Made by a program: the position numbers and the translations under genes. The notes beneath the pieces are model-generated. The model had not been told where the DNA came from. It saw only the letters and a list, made by a program, of their open reading frames with translations, and ran no database searches. From positions 372,001 through 436,000 of the forward strand of contig CAXXPK010000003.1 of NCBI GenBank assembly GCA_963678075.2: a stretch of DNA of 64,000 bases. The letters are read 5' to 3'. The stretch is from Oleispirillum sp963678075 (GTDB taxonomy: Bacteria; Pseudomonadota; Alphaproteobacteria; Rhodospirillales; Rhodospirillaceae). Positions 1 to 8,773 of the stretch are shown in pieces (the first letter of the stretch is position 1; each line of letters begins with the position of its first letter).

Positions 1-353
1 AGGGCATAGGATAGAACGGTGATGCCCCCCGCGAGAATCAGCGCCGGGATCGACAGGTCCCACTGGCTCATTCCGGTGGCGCGCATCACCACCAGTTCGC
101 GGTCGCCGATCAGCTTGTTGTAGATGAACAGGGTGACGGTGAAAATCGCGATCGGCAGCACCACCATCAGGAAGCCCGGCAGCAGCATCGAGGTCAGCTT
201 CAGGAACAGCGCCACCGACAACCCCTTATTGACGATCAGATCGACGAAACGTAGCGACTGGCTGAGCCACAACAGAATCGACAGTCCCACCGTCACCAGG
301 AGCATGCCGATGAACAGCTGTTTCAGGATGTAGCGTGTGATTCCCCGCATCAT
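1..353 (-). CDS. lptF: LPS export permease LptF, N-terminal part (runs off the window)
   Basis: Inner-membrane permease of the Lpt machinery that moves lipopolysaccharide from the inner membrane to the outer membrane. The visible 117 codons begin MMRGITRYILKQLFIG and show the typical N-terminal layout of the LptF/LptG (YjgP/YjgQ) family: a first membrane helix around residues 10-30, a second hydrophobic stretch around 50-75, and the conserved segment YNKLIGDRELVVMRATGMS. The ATG at 353 is chosen because family members begin a few residues before the RYI.K motif. The C-terminus lies beyond base 1. LptF rather than LptG is judged from the ELVVMRATG segment. Confidence 0.85.
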   Translation of the reverse strand, partial: MMRGITRYILKQLFIGMLLVTVGLSILLWLSQSLRFVDLIVNKGLSVALFLKLTSMLLPGFLMVVLPIAIFTVTLFIYNKLIGDRELVVMRATGMSQWDLSIPALILAGGITVLSYA

Positions 354-384
354 GGCGGCGGAGTATAGAGGCTGACCGCCGACA

Positions 385-1092
385 TTAGAACCGGAATTCG
401 TCCGTGGGCGCGGGCGGTTCGATTTTGCCGCCGCCCTGCGCCAGGGCATGACGGTGGGCGCGATGGAGCCGGTCGAACAGCTTCAGATATTCGGCCTCCG
501 CCGCCGCCGATGGCAATGGCCGCAAGACCGCGCCGGGCAAGGGTTTGGCGGCGATTTTCAGAATGCCGGACACTTCCGGCGGGGCGAAACCGGCCAGTTG
601 CACCGCCTCGGTCGCGGCGGCGATCAAATCGGCCTTCTTGATCCGCGCCGTGATTTCGCACGGCAGCTTGGGCGGCAGGCCGAAAGCCTGGTGGACCGCC
701 ATTTGCAAGCGGGTCTCGATTTCGCGAAAGACATCGCCGACCGCCGCCTTCAGGGGGGTGATCAGGTCGTGGGTGACGTATTCGGGGGCGTCGTGCAGCA
801 GTCCCGCCAGCAGCACCCAGCTGGGACTGTCCGGGTGGAGGCGTTGCAGAATCTCGACCACGAACAGCGCGTGCTGCGCCACCGACCAGCCGTGCTCGCC
901 CGAAGTCTGGCCGTTCCAGCGGGTGTTGCGCGACAATCCCAGGGCGATGTCGTGAATTTCGATGTCCAGGGGGGACGGCTCGATCAGGTTGAGGCGACGG
1001 CCCGACAGCATGCGCTGCCAAGTGCGCGGCGCGGTTTCATCCAGGCGCCGTCGCGCAGTTTCGTCCAGCGGGTGTTCCGGCGCGCGGCTCAT
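385..1092 (-). CDS. HD-domain phosphohydrolase (YfbR-like)
   Basis: Protein of 235 aa with a metal-dependent HD domain: an early His in the GEHGWSVAQHA segment and the HD pair in LLHDAPEYVTHD, followed by a conserved Asp in KKADLIAAATEA. Relatives such as YfbR are 5'-nucleotidases acting on deoxynucleoside monophosphates, but this exact substrate is not established. The ATG at 1092 overlaps the stop of the upstream gene (ATGA), which indicates translational coupling and decides against a GTG two codons earlier. It is the last gene of the tadA / secreted protein / HD run on the minus strand. Confidence 0.7.
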   Translation of the reverse strand: MSRAPEHPLDETARRRLDETAPRTWQRMLSGRRLNLIEPSPLDIEIHDIALGLSRNTRWNGQTSGEHGWSVAQHALFVVEILQRLHPDSPSWVLLAGLLHDAPEYVTHDLITPLKAAVGDVFREIETRLQMAVHQAFGLPPKLPCEITARIKKADLIAAATEAVQLAGFAPPEVSGILKIAAKPLPGAVLRPLPSAAAEAEYLKLFDRLHRAHRHALAQGGGKIEPPAPTDEFRF

Positions 1093-1616
1093 TGGCACAG
1101 CGCCAGCAGGTCTTGGTTGGTTTTGTCAGGATGGGGCGCGCCGTCGATCGCCTCCACCGACTTAACGACGCCGGGGCCGGCGATGCGCGCCGCCTCGGCC
1201 AGCAGGCGTCCGTTCACGCCGGAAAGATTCAGCTTTTCAGAACGGCTCTGCGTGATCGGGGTGCGGTTCATCGTGAACAGGAAGGCTTCGATCATGTAGG
1301 GCAGGCGATTGCACATCACCATCATGACGCCGTCCCGCGAGGTCAGGCGCAGAGTCATCGGACGGTGGGCGGAAACCCCCTTGGTGTGGCTGCGCGCACC
1401 CGCGACCGGGACCCACATCGGCGCCAGTTGCAGGGTCCGTTCGCCGGGACCGAAGGCCGAGGTCTTGCCGCCGCCCTCGGCCAGGGATGTGTCCGGCCAA
1501 TCCATCGCGATCAGGCATGCCGCGCCCAAAACGGCGATGCGAAATGCGTGGCGGAACGATCCGGAGGCGAAGGGGAACGGCATGATGCGGGGAATCCAGG
1601 AAATTGAGCATGACAT
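1089..1616 (-). CDS. Putative secreted protein of unknown function
   Basis: Predicted 175-aa protein. Residues about 12-46 form a positively charged then hydrophobic segment (FRIAVLGAACLIAMDW) followed by small residues, consistent with a signal peptide or a single membrane anchor. The rest has no motif I recognise. It lies 23 bases downstream of tadA and overlaps the HD gene by four bases, so the three are probably co-transcribed. The start at 1616 (MSCSISW) is uncertain; an internal Met at residue 12 would give a more conventional signal peptide. Confidence 0.5.
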   Translation of the reverse strand: MSCSISWIPRIMPFPFASGSFRHAFRIAVLGAACLIAMDWPDTSLAEGGGKTSAFGPGERTLQLAPMWVPVAGARSHTKGVSAHRPMTLRLTSRDGVMMVMCNRLPYMIEAFLFTMNRTPITQSRSEKLNLSGVNGRLLAEAARIAGPGVVKSVEAIDGAPHPDKTNQDLLALCQ

Positions 1617-1639
1617 GATCGCGGCTTTCCGGCGCCGGA

Positions 1640-2131
1640 TCAACCGTCGCGGCGTTCGGCAAAGAAATCCTTGAGCAGGCGGGCGCAGTCGGTTTCGCGC
1701 AGGCCGCCATAGACCTCTGGGCGGTGGTGGATGGTGGGCTGCCGGTAGAGCCGGGGGCCATGATCGATGGCGCCGCCCTTGGGGTCGAAGGCCCCGAAAT
1801 AGACGCGGCGGATGCGCGCGAAGGCGATCGCCGCCGCGCACATCGCGCAGGGCTCCAGCGTGACGTAAAGGTCGCAGCCCGGCAGGCGCGGCGAACCCAG
1901 CGCCCGGGCGGCGGCGCGCAGGGCGAGAATCTCGGCGTGGGCGGTAGGGTCGCGGTCGGTCTCGGTGCGGTTGGCGGCCTCGGCGAGGATGCGCCCGCTG
2001 GCGCCATCGACGACGACAGCGCCGACCGGAACCTCGCCCCGCGACGCCGCCTCGCGCGCCAGGGCGATGGCGCGGTCCATGAAATTGCCGTCCAGGGAGG
2101 CGGCAATTGGCGTTGACGTACCCATATCCAT
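1640..2131 (-). CDS. tadA: tRNA adenosine(34) deaminase TadA
   Basis: Converts adenosine to inosine at the wobble position of tRNA-Arg(ACG). The 163-aa protein has the cytidine-deaminase fold signature: the zinc ligand and proton-shuttle motif HAEILAL near residue 65 and the two zinc cysteines in LEPCAMCAAA near residue 95. Length matches the family (150-170 aa). A second Met two codons in (2125) is an equally possible start. The lytic transglycosylase gene diverges upstream, so both promoters must lie between 2132 and 2230. Confidence 0.92.
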   Translation of the reverse strand: MDMGTSTPIAASLDGNFMDRAIALAREAASRGEVPVGAVVVDGASGRILAEAANRTETDRDPTAHAEILALRAAARALGSPRLPGCDLYVTLEPCAMCAAAIAFARIRRVYFGAFDPKGGAIDHGPRLYRQPTIHHRPEVYGGLRETDCARLLKDFFAERRDG

Positions 2132-2230
2132 ATCGGCACAGTGCGTCAGTCCGCGCCTTGCGGTCAAGACGGCTGAAAAACGGTCGCGAATTAGGGAAAT
2201 GATAACCGAGGAACGCCTATCCTGATTCCC

Positions 2231-3452
2231 ATGATGACGGTGAAACGATCTACGACGCTTTCCGCGACGTGCTTTTGCATTGCCGTCGCTGGGGCTCCGG
2301 TGGCGGCGCCGGGGTTTGCCGGCGCCGGTGTCGATGTCGCGTTCGTTACCCCCGATGGCAGCGTCGCGGTTGCCGGGAACATGGTCGAGGCCCGCGTTCT
2401 GGCGGCGATTCGCTCCGCCAGCGAAACCACCGGCGTTGCCTTTCCCTATCTTCTGGCCAAGGCCTATCGCGAAAGCGGCCTCGATTCCTTCCCCGATGCC
2501 TCGTCCTCCAGCGCCGCCGGAATCTTTCAGTTCACCCGTCAGACCTGGCTGGGTCTGTTCCTGCGTTATGGGCGCACCTATGGGCAAGGCGAATTGGTGG
2601 ACTGCATCGCGCGCGTGCCGAAGAGGGGCTTCGCCGTTCCCGACAGCACCGAGGGGCGCTTGGTCCTCGACCTTCGCCACGACCCCGAGCTGGCCGCCCA
2701 ACTGGCCGCGGAATACACCCGCGAGAACCGCGCGACGCTAAGCCGGGCCTTGGGGCGGTCGGTTACGCCCGAGGAACTCTACATTGCGCATTTCCTGGGG
2801 GCGCAGGGGGCGGTGCAATTGATGCGCGCCACCGTCACGCGACCGGATTTGGCGGCGGCCTCGATCTTCCCCGACGCGGCGGCCAGAAACCCCGGTCTGT
2901 TCTATTTGCCGTCGGGGCGCAAGGCGGTCTCGGTGTCGGCCTTGCATGACTGTCTGGTGCGTGCCTTTAAGCGCGAAATGGTGCGGTTTGCCACCCTTTC
3001 GCCCGAGGTTCTGGGAATCGTGCCGCGTCCGCACGGCGTGCCGAAACTGACGGTGCCGCGCAAGCCGGATCGCCGGGGCGGTGGCATGGTCGCGGTGACG
3101 CGGTCCCGTGTTTCGGCCGAGGACCTGAAAACCGCGTTGGTCCGCTTTTTGTTGCCGGGGGGGCGTGGCCCAGCCCTGGCTGCATGGAGGCCTTGACGGG
3201 GCGGAGCCGGTGCGGGTGCCGCCACTGAGTCCGGCGGCGCGCCCGGGGACGAGGGCCGCGTTCGATCGGGTGCCCGCCGACCGTGTCGAGGGGGCGATGC
3301 CGCGGCTTCCGGCTCCTCGCTTCGGCGATGTCATGCCCGCGCGTCCGGTGGACGATGGCGCGAAGGTTGCGGGCGGACCGCTGCCGCGCCATGAGAGGGC
3401 GGCTCCGGAAATCGCCGAGGTTCCGCTGCGCGCCGTGCGTCCGGGCGTCTGA
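2231..3452 (+). pseudogene. Lytic transglycosylase-like (SLT) protein, frameshifted near the 3' end
   Basis: An N-terminal signal-like segment is followed by a goose-lysozyme/SLT-type domain: catalytic Glu in AKAYRESGLDS (about residue 81) and the SSSAAGIFQFTRQTWL motif. Such enzymes cleave peptidoglycan glycan strands in the periplasm. The first frame stops at 3196. Dropping one G from the G7 run at 3157-3163 joins it to a second frame that runs to 3452, ending PLRAVRPGV, with the proline/alanine-rich composition expected of a C-terminal tail. I therefore read one gene with a one-base slip. If the slip is a sequencing error, the gene is intact at about 406 codons. Confidence 0.65.
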
Positions 3453-3560
3453 TCGACCGGATAAGCGCTTTTGCTTGGGTGCGCAGAGGTGTCCCGAATA
3501 TCATATCGATGCCGCCGATGCCGCGATCCCGCGTGCGTTCGTGGCGGCGGCGGAGGACCG

Positions 3561-4517
3561 ATGACCGATACCCCCGATACCCCCGATACCTCCGACAAGG
3601 GCGAACGCATCGCCAAGGCGATGGCGCGCGCCGGTGTTTGTTCCCGCCGCGAGGCGGAGGCGCGGATCGCCGCCGGCCGGGTTGTTCTGAACGGCCACCG
3701 GGTCGAGACTCCGGCCACCCTGGTGGGGCCGGGCGATTTCGTGACGGTGGATGGCAAGCCGCTGCCGGATCGCATGCCGCCCCGTCTGTGGCGCCATCAC
3801 AAGCCGGTGGGGCTGGTCACCACCCACAAGGATACGGAGGGCCGTCCGACCGTGTTTGAGCATCTGCCGCCGGGTTTGCCGCGGGTAATTTCGGTGGGGC
3901 GGCTGGATTTGAACTCCGAGGGTCTGTTGCTGCTGACCAACGATGGCGAACTGGCGCGGCGGTTGGAACTGCCCTCCAACAACTGGACGCGGCGCTACCG
4001 CGTGCGGGTCCATGGTTTGGTGCGGCAAGAGGCGCTGGATCGTTTGGCCGCCGGGATGGTGGTCGATGATGTGCAATATGGTCCGGTGAAGGCGGTTCTG
4101 GACCGTCAGCAGGGGGCCAACGCCTGGTTGGAAGTGGTCCTGACCGAAGGCAAGAACCGTGAAATCCGCAAGCTGATGCTGGCCCTCGGTCTGGGGGTCA
4201 ATCGCCTGATCCGGGTTCGCTATGGGCCGTTCGCGTTGGGCGATTTGCCGTCCGGCGCGGTGGACGAGATTCCGCCCAAGATCCTGCGCGAGACCATGGG
4301 CGACGCGGTGCGCGCCAAGTTACCCTCGGGCGCGCAGGCCGGGCGCGACCGCCGCCAGCGCGAACGGGACGGCCTGCCGCCCGCGCCGCCGAAGCCCGCG
4401 ACCAACAAGCCTGCGTCGGAAGCCAAGCCCGGCGGTCGCCCGCCGCGCGCGCCGAAGCCGCACCGTTTCGAACCCGAAGGCGGGTCGCGCGGCGGCAAGG
4501 GACGGAAGAAGCCATGA
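3561..4517 (+). CDS. rluB: RsuA/RluB-family rRNA pseudouridine synthase
   Basis: Isomerises a uridine in rRNA to pseudouridine. The N-terminal S4 RNA-binding domain (about residues 14-60, AMARAGVCSRREAEARI) precedes the catalytic domain with the invariant motif GRLDLNSEGLLLLTNDG, whose Asp is the nucleophile. KNREIRKLMLALG is the usual second family motif. The last 70 residues are a Lys/Arg/Pro-rich tail common in alphaproteobacterial members. The start at 3561 places the S4 domain at the normal distance. Its stop overlaps the rsmD start (ATGA at 4514-4517), so the two RNA-modification genes are coupled. RluB rather than RsuA is the likelier subtype. Confidence 0.85.
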   Translation: MTDTPDTPDTSDKGERIAKAMARAGVCSRREAEARIAAGRVVLNGHRVETPATLVGPGDFVTVDGKPLPDRMPPRLWRHHKPVGLVTTHKDTEGRPTVFEHLPPGLPRVISVGRLDLNSEGLLLLTNDGELARRLELPSNNWTRRYRVRVHGLVRQEALDRLAAGMVVDDVQYGPVKAVLDRQQGANAWLEVVLTEGKNREIRKLMLALGLGVNRLIRVRYGPFALGDLPSGAVDEIPPKILRETMGDAVRAKLPSGAQAGRDRRQRERDGLPPAPPKPATNKPASEAKPGGRPPRAPKPHRFEPEGGSRGGKGRKKP

Positions 4518-5068
4518 GGATCGTCGCCGGGCGGCATCGCGGCCGGGTTCTGGTCGCGCCGGGGGGAGAGGGCGTGCGCCCGACCTCGGACCGGGCGCGG
4601 GAGTCCCTGTTCAACGTGCTGGTCCATCGGTATCCGCCGCACGAATTCACTCTCAACGGGGCGCGGGTGCTCGATCTTTGTGCCGGGACCGGGGCGTTGG
4701 GGCTGGAGGCCGCCTCGCGCGGGGCGGCGCACGTCACCTTCGTCGAACGCGCCCCCGGCGCCCTGGCCGCGTTGGCCGCCAATCTTCGCGCCTTCAAGAT
4801 CGAGGCGACGGTGCTGAAGACCGACGCCACCCACCTGCCGCGGTCGCCGATTCCGTGCTCCCTGGTCTTCCTGGACCCGCCCTATGCCGACGGCATCGCC
4901 GTCGCCGCGTTGTCCAGCGCCGCTGCCGCCGGGTGGCTGCGCGACGGCGCGGTGGTGGTGGTCGAAACCGCCGCCACCGACCATCCCGTCTGGCCCGAGG
5001 GCTTCGTCGCGGACGACCGCCGCACCTACGGTAAGGCGGCGATCAGTTTCCTGCGCTGGCGCGGTTGA
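4514..5068 (+). CDS. rsmD: 16S rRNA (guanine966-N2)-methyltransferase RsmD
   Basis: SAM-dependent methyltransferase that modifies G966 of 16S rRNA. The 184-aa length is standard. It starts MRIVAGRHRGR, as in most family members, has the SAM-binding motif DLCAGTGALGLEA near residue 57 and the catalytic motif FLDPPYADG near residue 118. The start codon overlaps the preceding pseudouridine synthase stop, so the two are translated together. Confidence 0.93.
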   Translation: MRIVAGRHRGRVLVAPGGEGVRPTSDRARESLFNVLVHRYPPHEFTLNGARVLDLCAGTGALGLEAASRGAAHVTFVERAPGALAALAANLRAFKIEATVLKTDATHLPRSPIPCSLVFLDPPYADGIAVAALSSAAAAGWLRDGAVVVVETAATDHPVWPEGFVADDRRTYGKAAISFLRWRG

Positions 5069-5137
5069 CGCCGTACTTTCTTTGTCGCTGTCGGGGGTAT
5101 GATCTTCCCCAGGTTGCCGTGACGAGGGAGGAAAGCC

Positions 5138-6101
5138 ATGCTGACCACCGCGATTTTTCCAGGACGCTACGTGCAAGGGGTGGGGGCCCTGTCCGTCCTG
5201 GGCGAGGAAACCGCGCGCCTGGGGAAAAGCGCCCTGGTGCTTGTCGATAAGGTCGTGGCGAAAAGCCTGGGCGATCGCATCGCCCGGGAGATGTCCGGCC
5301 ATGTGGACGCAGCGACCGAGCCGTTTGGCGGCGAGTGCTGCGATGACGAAATCCATCGCCTGGTCGCCGCCGCGCAAAAGGCCGAGGTGATCGTCGGCAT
5401 CGGCGGCGGCAAGACGCTGGATACCGCAAAGGCGGTGGCCCACGAGCGTAGGCTGCCGGTGGTGATCGTGCTGACCTTGGCCTCCACCGATGCGCCGTGC
5501 AGCGCGCTTTCGGTGATCTATACGCCCGAGGAGGTGTTCGCGCGCTATCTGCTGTTGCCCAGCAATCCGAACGTGGTGTTGGTGGATACGGAAGTGGTCG
5601 CCGCCGCGCCCGCGCGCTTCCTGGTTTCCGGGATGGGCGATGCCCTGTCCACTTGGTTCGAGGCGGAAAGCTGCCGCGTTCGCGCGGGCGGGCAACATGA
5701 CCGGACGCCCGGGACCGACGACCGCTTACGCCCTGGCGCGACTGTGTTTCGATACCCTGATGGAATACGGCGTCCTGGCACTCAGCGCGGCGAAGGGCGG
5801 CGCGGTCACGGCGGCGCTGGAGAAGGTGGCGATCGGCGTCCTTGCGGCGCTGTTCCTGACCGATCGCCCGCCGGAGATGGTGGACCGGGTCTATGCCTTC
5901 TGCGCCGCCGTCGGTTTGCCGACGACGCTGGAGGGGCTGGGGCTGAAGGGAGTCTCCGACGCCGATCTGATGCGGGTGGCCGAGGCCGCCTGCGCGCCGG
6001 GCGAGACCATCCACAACGAACCCTACGAGGTTTCGCCGCAAACGGTATTCTGGGTGATCAAGGCCGCCGATGCCGAAGGCCGCCGCCGCAAGGCGTCCTG
6101 A
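5138..6101 (+). pseudogene. gldA: Glycerol dehydrogenase, frameshifted and internally deleted
   Basis: Iron/zinc-type glycerol dehydrogenase (glycerol + NAD+ to dihydroxyacetone). The 5' part is well preserved: NAD-binding GIGGGKTLDTAKAVAH and the metal-ligand Asp in SGMGDALSTWFEAESC. Near 5685-5692 the frame slips by one base in a GGGCGGG stretch, and homology continues with RAGNMTG and AYALARLCFDTLMEYGVLA. Then ALEKV is followed directly by AIGVLAALFLTDRPPEMVD. Family members have roughly 45 residues here, carrying the two metal-ligand histidines (AAHAIHNG and HHYYHGEKVAFG), and these are missing. With two of three metal ligands gone, a functional dehydrogenase is unlikely. The shared EKV at the junction suggests a deletion between short repeats. 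Confidence 0.8.
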
Positions 6102-6137
6102 GCCTGCCGTGGGGGCGGTCTTAGGGTCGCCCCCCGG

Positions 6138-7334
6138 TTAGTGTGGCGGCAGCGGGTGCGCCGCTTCGAACGCGGCGATGTAGTCGCGGGTTTCCGGCAC
6201 GGCGGTTTTCGATCGCGTCATCTGGATCTGAAAGACCACCTCGCCCTCGTAGCGGAAGGCCATTTCCGTGCCGAGCAGATAGAATTCCCACATCCGGCAG
6301 AACCGTTCGTCGAACATCGCCGCAATTTCGGCGCGGTTGCTCTGGAAGCGGTCGTGCCAGTGCCTCAGGGTTTCGGCATAGTGCAGGCGCAGGATTTCGA
6401 CGTCGGTGGTGATCAGGCGTTCGCGTTCGACCGCCGCCATGGTTTTGGACAGGGCCGGGCAATAGCCGCTGGGGAAGATGTATTTGCGAATCCAGGCGTT
6501 GGTGCTGCCCGGCGGTTCGGTGCGGCCGATGGTGTGGAGTAGGGCGACACCGTCGTTGGCCAAGCAATGATGCACGGTGCGGAAGAAGGCGCGGTCGAAC
6601 CGGCCCTTCACCGCGCGGTAGTCCATCAGTTCGAATTTGACCCGGTCGGTCAGCCCCGCCGCCTCGGCTCGGGCGCGGGCCACCGCCAGTTGCGGTTCGG
6701 ACAGGGTGATGCCGGTGACCGAAACGTCGAAGGTCTTGGCCAGGTAAAGCGCGGTGCCTCCCCAACCGCAGCCGATGTCCAGAACGGTTTGTCCGGGGCG
6801 GAGCAGCAGTTTGGAGGCGATGTGACGTTTCTTGGCGGCCTGGGCTTCCTCCAGGGTTTCCGCGCCGGTCGGAAAATGGGCGCAGGAGTACTGGCGGTCG
6901 GCATCCAGGAAAAGTTCGTACAGCCGGGGCGACAGATCGCAGTGGTGGGCGACGTTCTTGATCGATCGCGGCACCGGGTTGTTTTGGTGTAGGCGGCGGA
7001 TCAGGCGGTTGATCCCGTTTCTGGTGCGAGACAGCGGGTTGGCTTGGCTGCGTTCCAGATTGATCATGAACAAGGCCAACAGGTCGTGCAGCGAACCGTC
7101 CTCGACGCGGATGGTGCCGTCCATGTACCCCTCGCCGAAGGCCAGGGCCGGTTGCCAGGGCAGATGGCGGATCACCTTGGGGTCGGTGAAGACCAGGCAC
7201 ACCGGTTTGGGGCGCGTCTCTGGCGGCAGGCGGTCGAACGGCGCGCCCGCTATGTGAAAGGTTTTTCCGTTGGGGCGGACCACGGTCAGATCGCCCTGGC
7301 GGATCAAACGACGCAAGAACAGTTCGAACAGCAT
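6138..7334 (-). CDS. cfa: Cyclopropane-fatty-acyl-phospholipid synthase family protein with an internal gap
   Basis: SAM-dependent enzyme family that adds a methylene bridge to membrane-lipid double bonds. The 398-aa protein has the N-terminal lipid-binding region, the SAM motif LDIGCGWGGTALYLA, TGITLSEPQL, LLHTIGRTEPPG and IRKYIFPSGYCPALS. A strong AGGAGG precedes the ATG at 7334. Oddity: family members have FDR-IVSVGMFEHVG-...-FF in the middle, whereas this protein reads KGRFDRAFFRTVHHCL, so about 17 residues including the conserved Glu-His of MFEHVG are absent without loss of frame. That Glu helps bind the catalytic bicarbonate, so activity is doubtful. Confidence 0.75.
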   Translation of the reverse strand: MLFELFLRRLIRQGDLTVVRPNGKTFHIAGAPFDRLPPETRPKPVCLVFTDPKVIRHLPWQPALAFGEGYMDGTIRVEDGSLHDLLALFMINLERSQANPLSRTRNGINRLIRRLHQNNPVPRSIKNVAHHCDLSPRLYELFLDADRQYSCAHFPTGAETLEEAQAAKKRHIASKLLLRPGQTVLDIGCGWGGTALYLAKTFDVSVTGITLSEPQLAVARARAEAAGLTDRVKFELMDYRAVKGRFDRAFFRTVHHCLANDGVALLHTIGRTEPPGSTNAWIRKYIFPSGYCPALSKTMAAVERERLITTDVEILRLHYAETLRHWHDRFQSNRAEIAAMFDERFCRMWEFYLLGTEMAFRYEGEVVFQIQMTRSKTAVPETRDYIAAFEAAHPLPPH

Positions 7335-7545
7335 GGGTGGCCTCCTTGGTCGTGGAAAGCCGGCCCCCCCCGGTACGGGGTCCTCGTTCCCCTCGATGCC
7401 ATATGGGGCCGGATGGTTGCCGCTGCAAATCCTGTGGCATTTTCGCAGCAGGCGGGGGCAAGAACCGATGCGCGCCGGGGTTCTCCATTGCCGTGGCGCG
7501 TCGGATATGGCAGCACTATTGCTCCACTTTCGGTCTTTTCGGAGA

Positions 7546-8766
7546 ATGCCGGTGCGTCAGAGCTCCGCTACCGGAACCACCGCCGTCGCGGTGCTTCTGT
7601 CCTTAAGTTTTTGTCACATGCTGAACGACATGATGCAGTCGTTGCTGGCGGCGATCTATCCGATCCTGAAGGTCAACCATCACCTGGATTTCGGCCAGAT
7701 CGGCATTCTGACCCTGACCTTTCAGCTGACCGCATCGTTGTTGCAGCCCTGGGTCGGTTTCTATACCGATAGGAATCCGAAGCCGTTCTCCCTGGTCTTG
7801 GGCATGTGTTCGACCTTTTGTGGCCTGTTCTTGCTGGCCGCCGCGTCAAGCTATGGTCTTCTGCTCGTCGGGGCGGCCGTGGTCGGGATCGGGTCCTCGG
7901 TCTTTCACCCCGAATCCTCGCGGGTGGCGCGGATGGCCTCGGGCGGGCGTTTCGGTCTGGCGCAGTCGATTTTCCAGGTGGGCGGCAATTCCGGTACCGC
8001 CCTGGGTCCGTTGTTGGCCGCGTTGATCGTGGTGCCGAACGGCCAGGGTTCGGTGGCGTGGTTCTCGGTCGCCGCGTTGTTGGCCGCCCTGGTCCTGTGG
8101 CGGGTCGGCCTGTGGTACCGCGAAGCCCGCGCGAACGCGGCGAGGAACCCCGCCGGGGCGACCGCCGCGCTGGTCCTGCCGCGCCGCAAGGTGATGATCA
8201 CCCTGGGTTTGCTGGCGATGTTGGTGTTCTCGAAGAACGTCTACATGGTCAGCCTGAGCAGCTATTACACCTTTTACCTGATGGAGACCTTCCACCTGTC
8301 GGTGCGGCAGTCGCAGGTCTATCTGTTCATCTTCCTGGGAGCGGTGTCGGTGGGCACGTTGATCGGCGGCCCGGTCGGCGACCTTTTTGGCCGCAAGGTG
8401 GTGATCTGGTGCTCGATTCTGGGGGTGCTGCCGTTCACCCTGATGCTGCCGTACGCCAATCTGTTCTGGACGCCGATCCTGACCGTGGTAATCGGCTTGA
8501 TTCTGGCCTCGGCATTTTCGGCGATCGTCGTCTATGGGCAGGAACTGCTGCCGGGCAAGGTCGGCACCATCGCCGGGCTGTTCTTCGGCTTTTCCTTCGG
8601 TGTCGCTGGGTTGGGCGCGGCGGTGTTGGGGCAGGTGGCGGATCTCCAGGGCATCCGCTTCGTCTATCACCTCTGCTCGTTCCTGCCCGCGATTGGCTTG
8701 CTGACGGTGTTCCTGCCGAACATCGAAAAGGACCGTCTGGCGGCCCGCCGCAAGGCGGCGGAATAG
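7546..8766 (+). CDS. fsr: MFS transporter, fosmidomycin-resistance (Fsr) family
   Basis: Inner-membrane drug exporter of the major facilitator superfamily, about 406 aa with 12 predicted helices. It closely follows the Fsr pattern: SFCHMLNDMMQSLLAAIYP in helix 1, SSVFHPESSRVARMASGGR, GLAQSIFQVGGN, SSYYTFYLM, IGGPVGDLFGRKVVIW and ILASAFSAIVVYGQELLPG. The start at 7546 follows GGAGA closely; an ATG at 7507 would add 13 residues. It diverges from the cfa-like gene. Fosmidomycin-type export is inferred from similarity; the native substrate is unknown. Confidence 0.87.
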   Translation: MPVRQSSATGTTAVAVLLSLSFCHMLNDMMQSLLAAIYPILKVNHHLDFGQIGILTLTFQLTASLLQPWVGFYTDRNPKPFSLVLGMCSTFCGLFLLAAASSYGLLLVGAAVVGIGSSVFHPESSRVARMASGGRFGLAQSIFQVGGNSGTALGPLLAALIVVPNGQGSVAWFSVAALLAALVLWRVGLWYREARANAARNPAGATAALVLPRRKVMITLGLLAMLVFSKNVYMVSLSSYYTFYLMETFHLSVRQSQVYLFIFLGAVSVGTLIGGPVGDLFGRKVVIWCSILGVLPFTLMLPYANLFWTPILTVVIGLILASAFSAIVVYGQELLPGKVGTIAGLFFGFSFGVAGLGAAVLGQVADLQGIRFVYHLCSFLPAIGLLTVFLPNIEKDRLAARRKAAE

Positions 8767-8773
8767 GCTTTCC

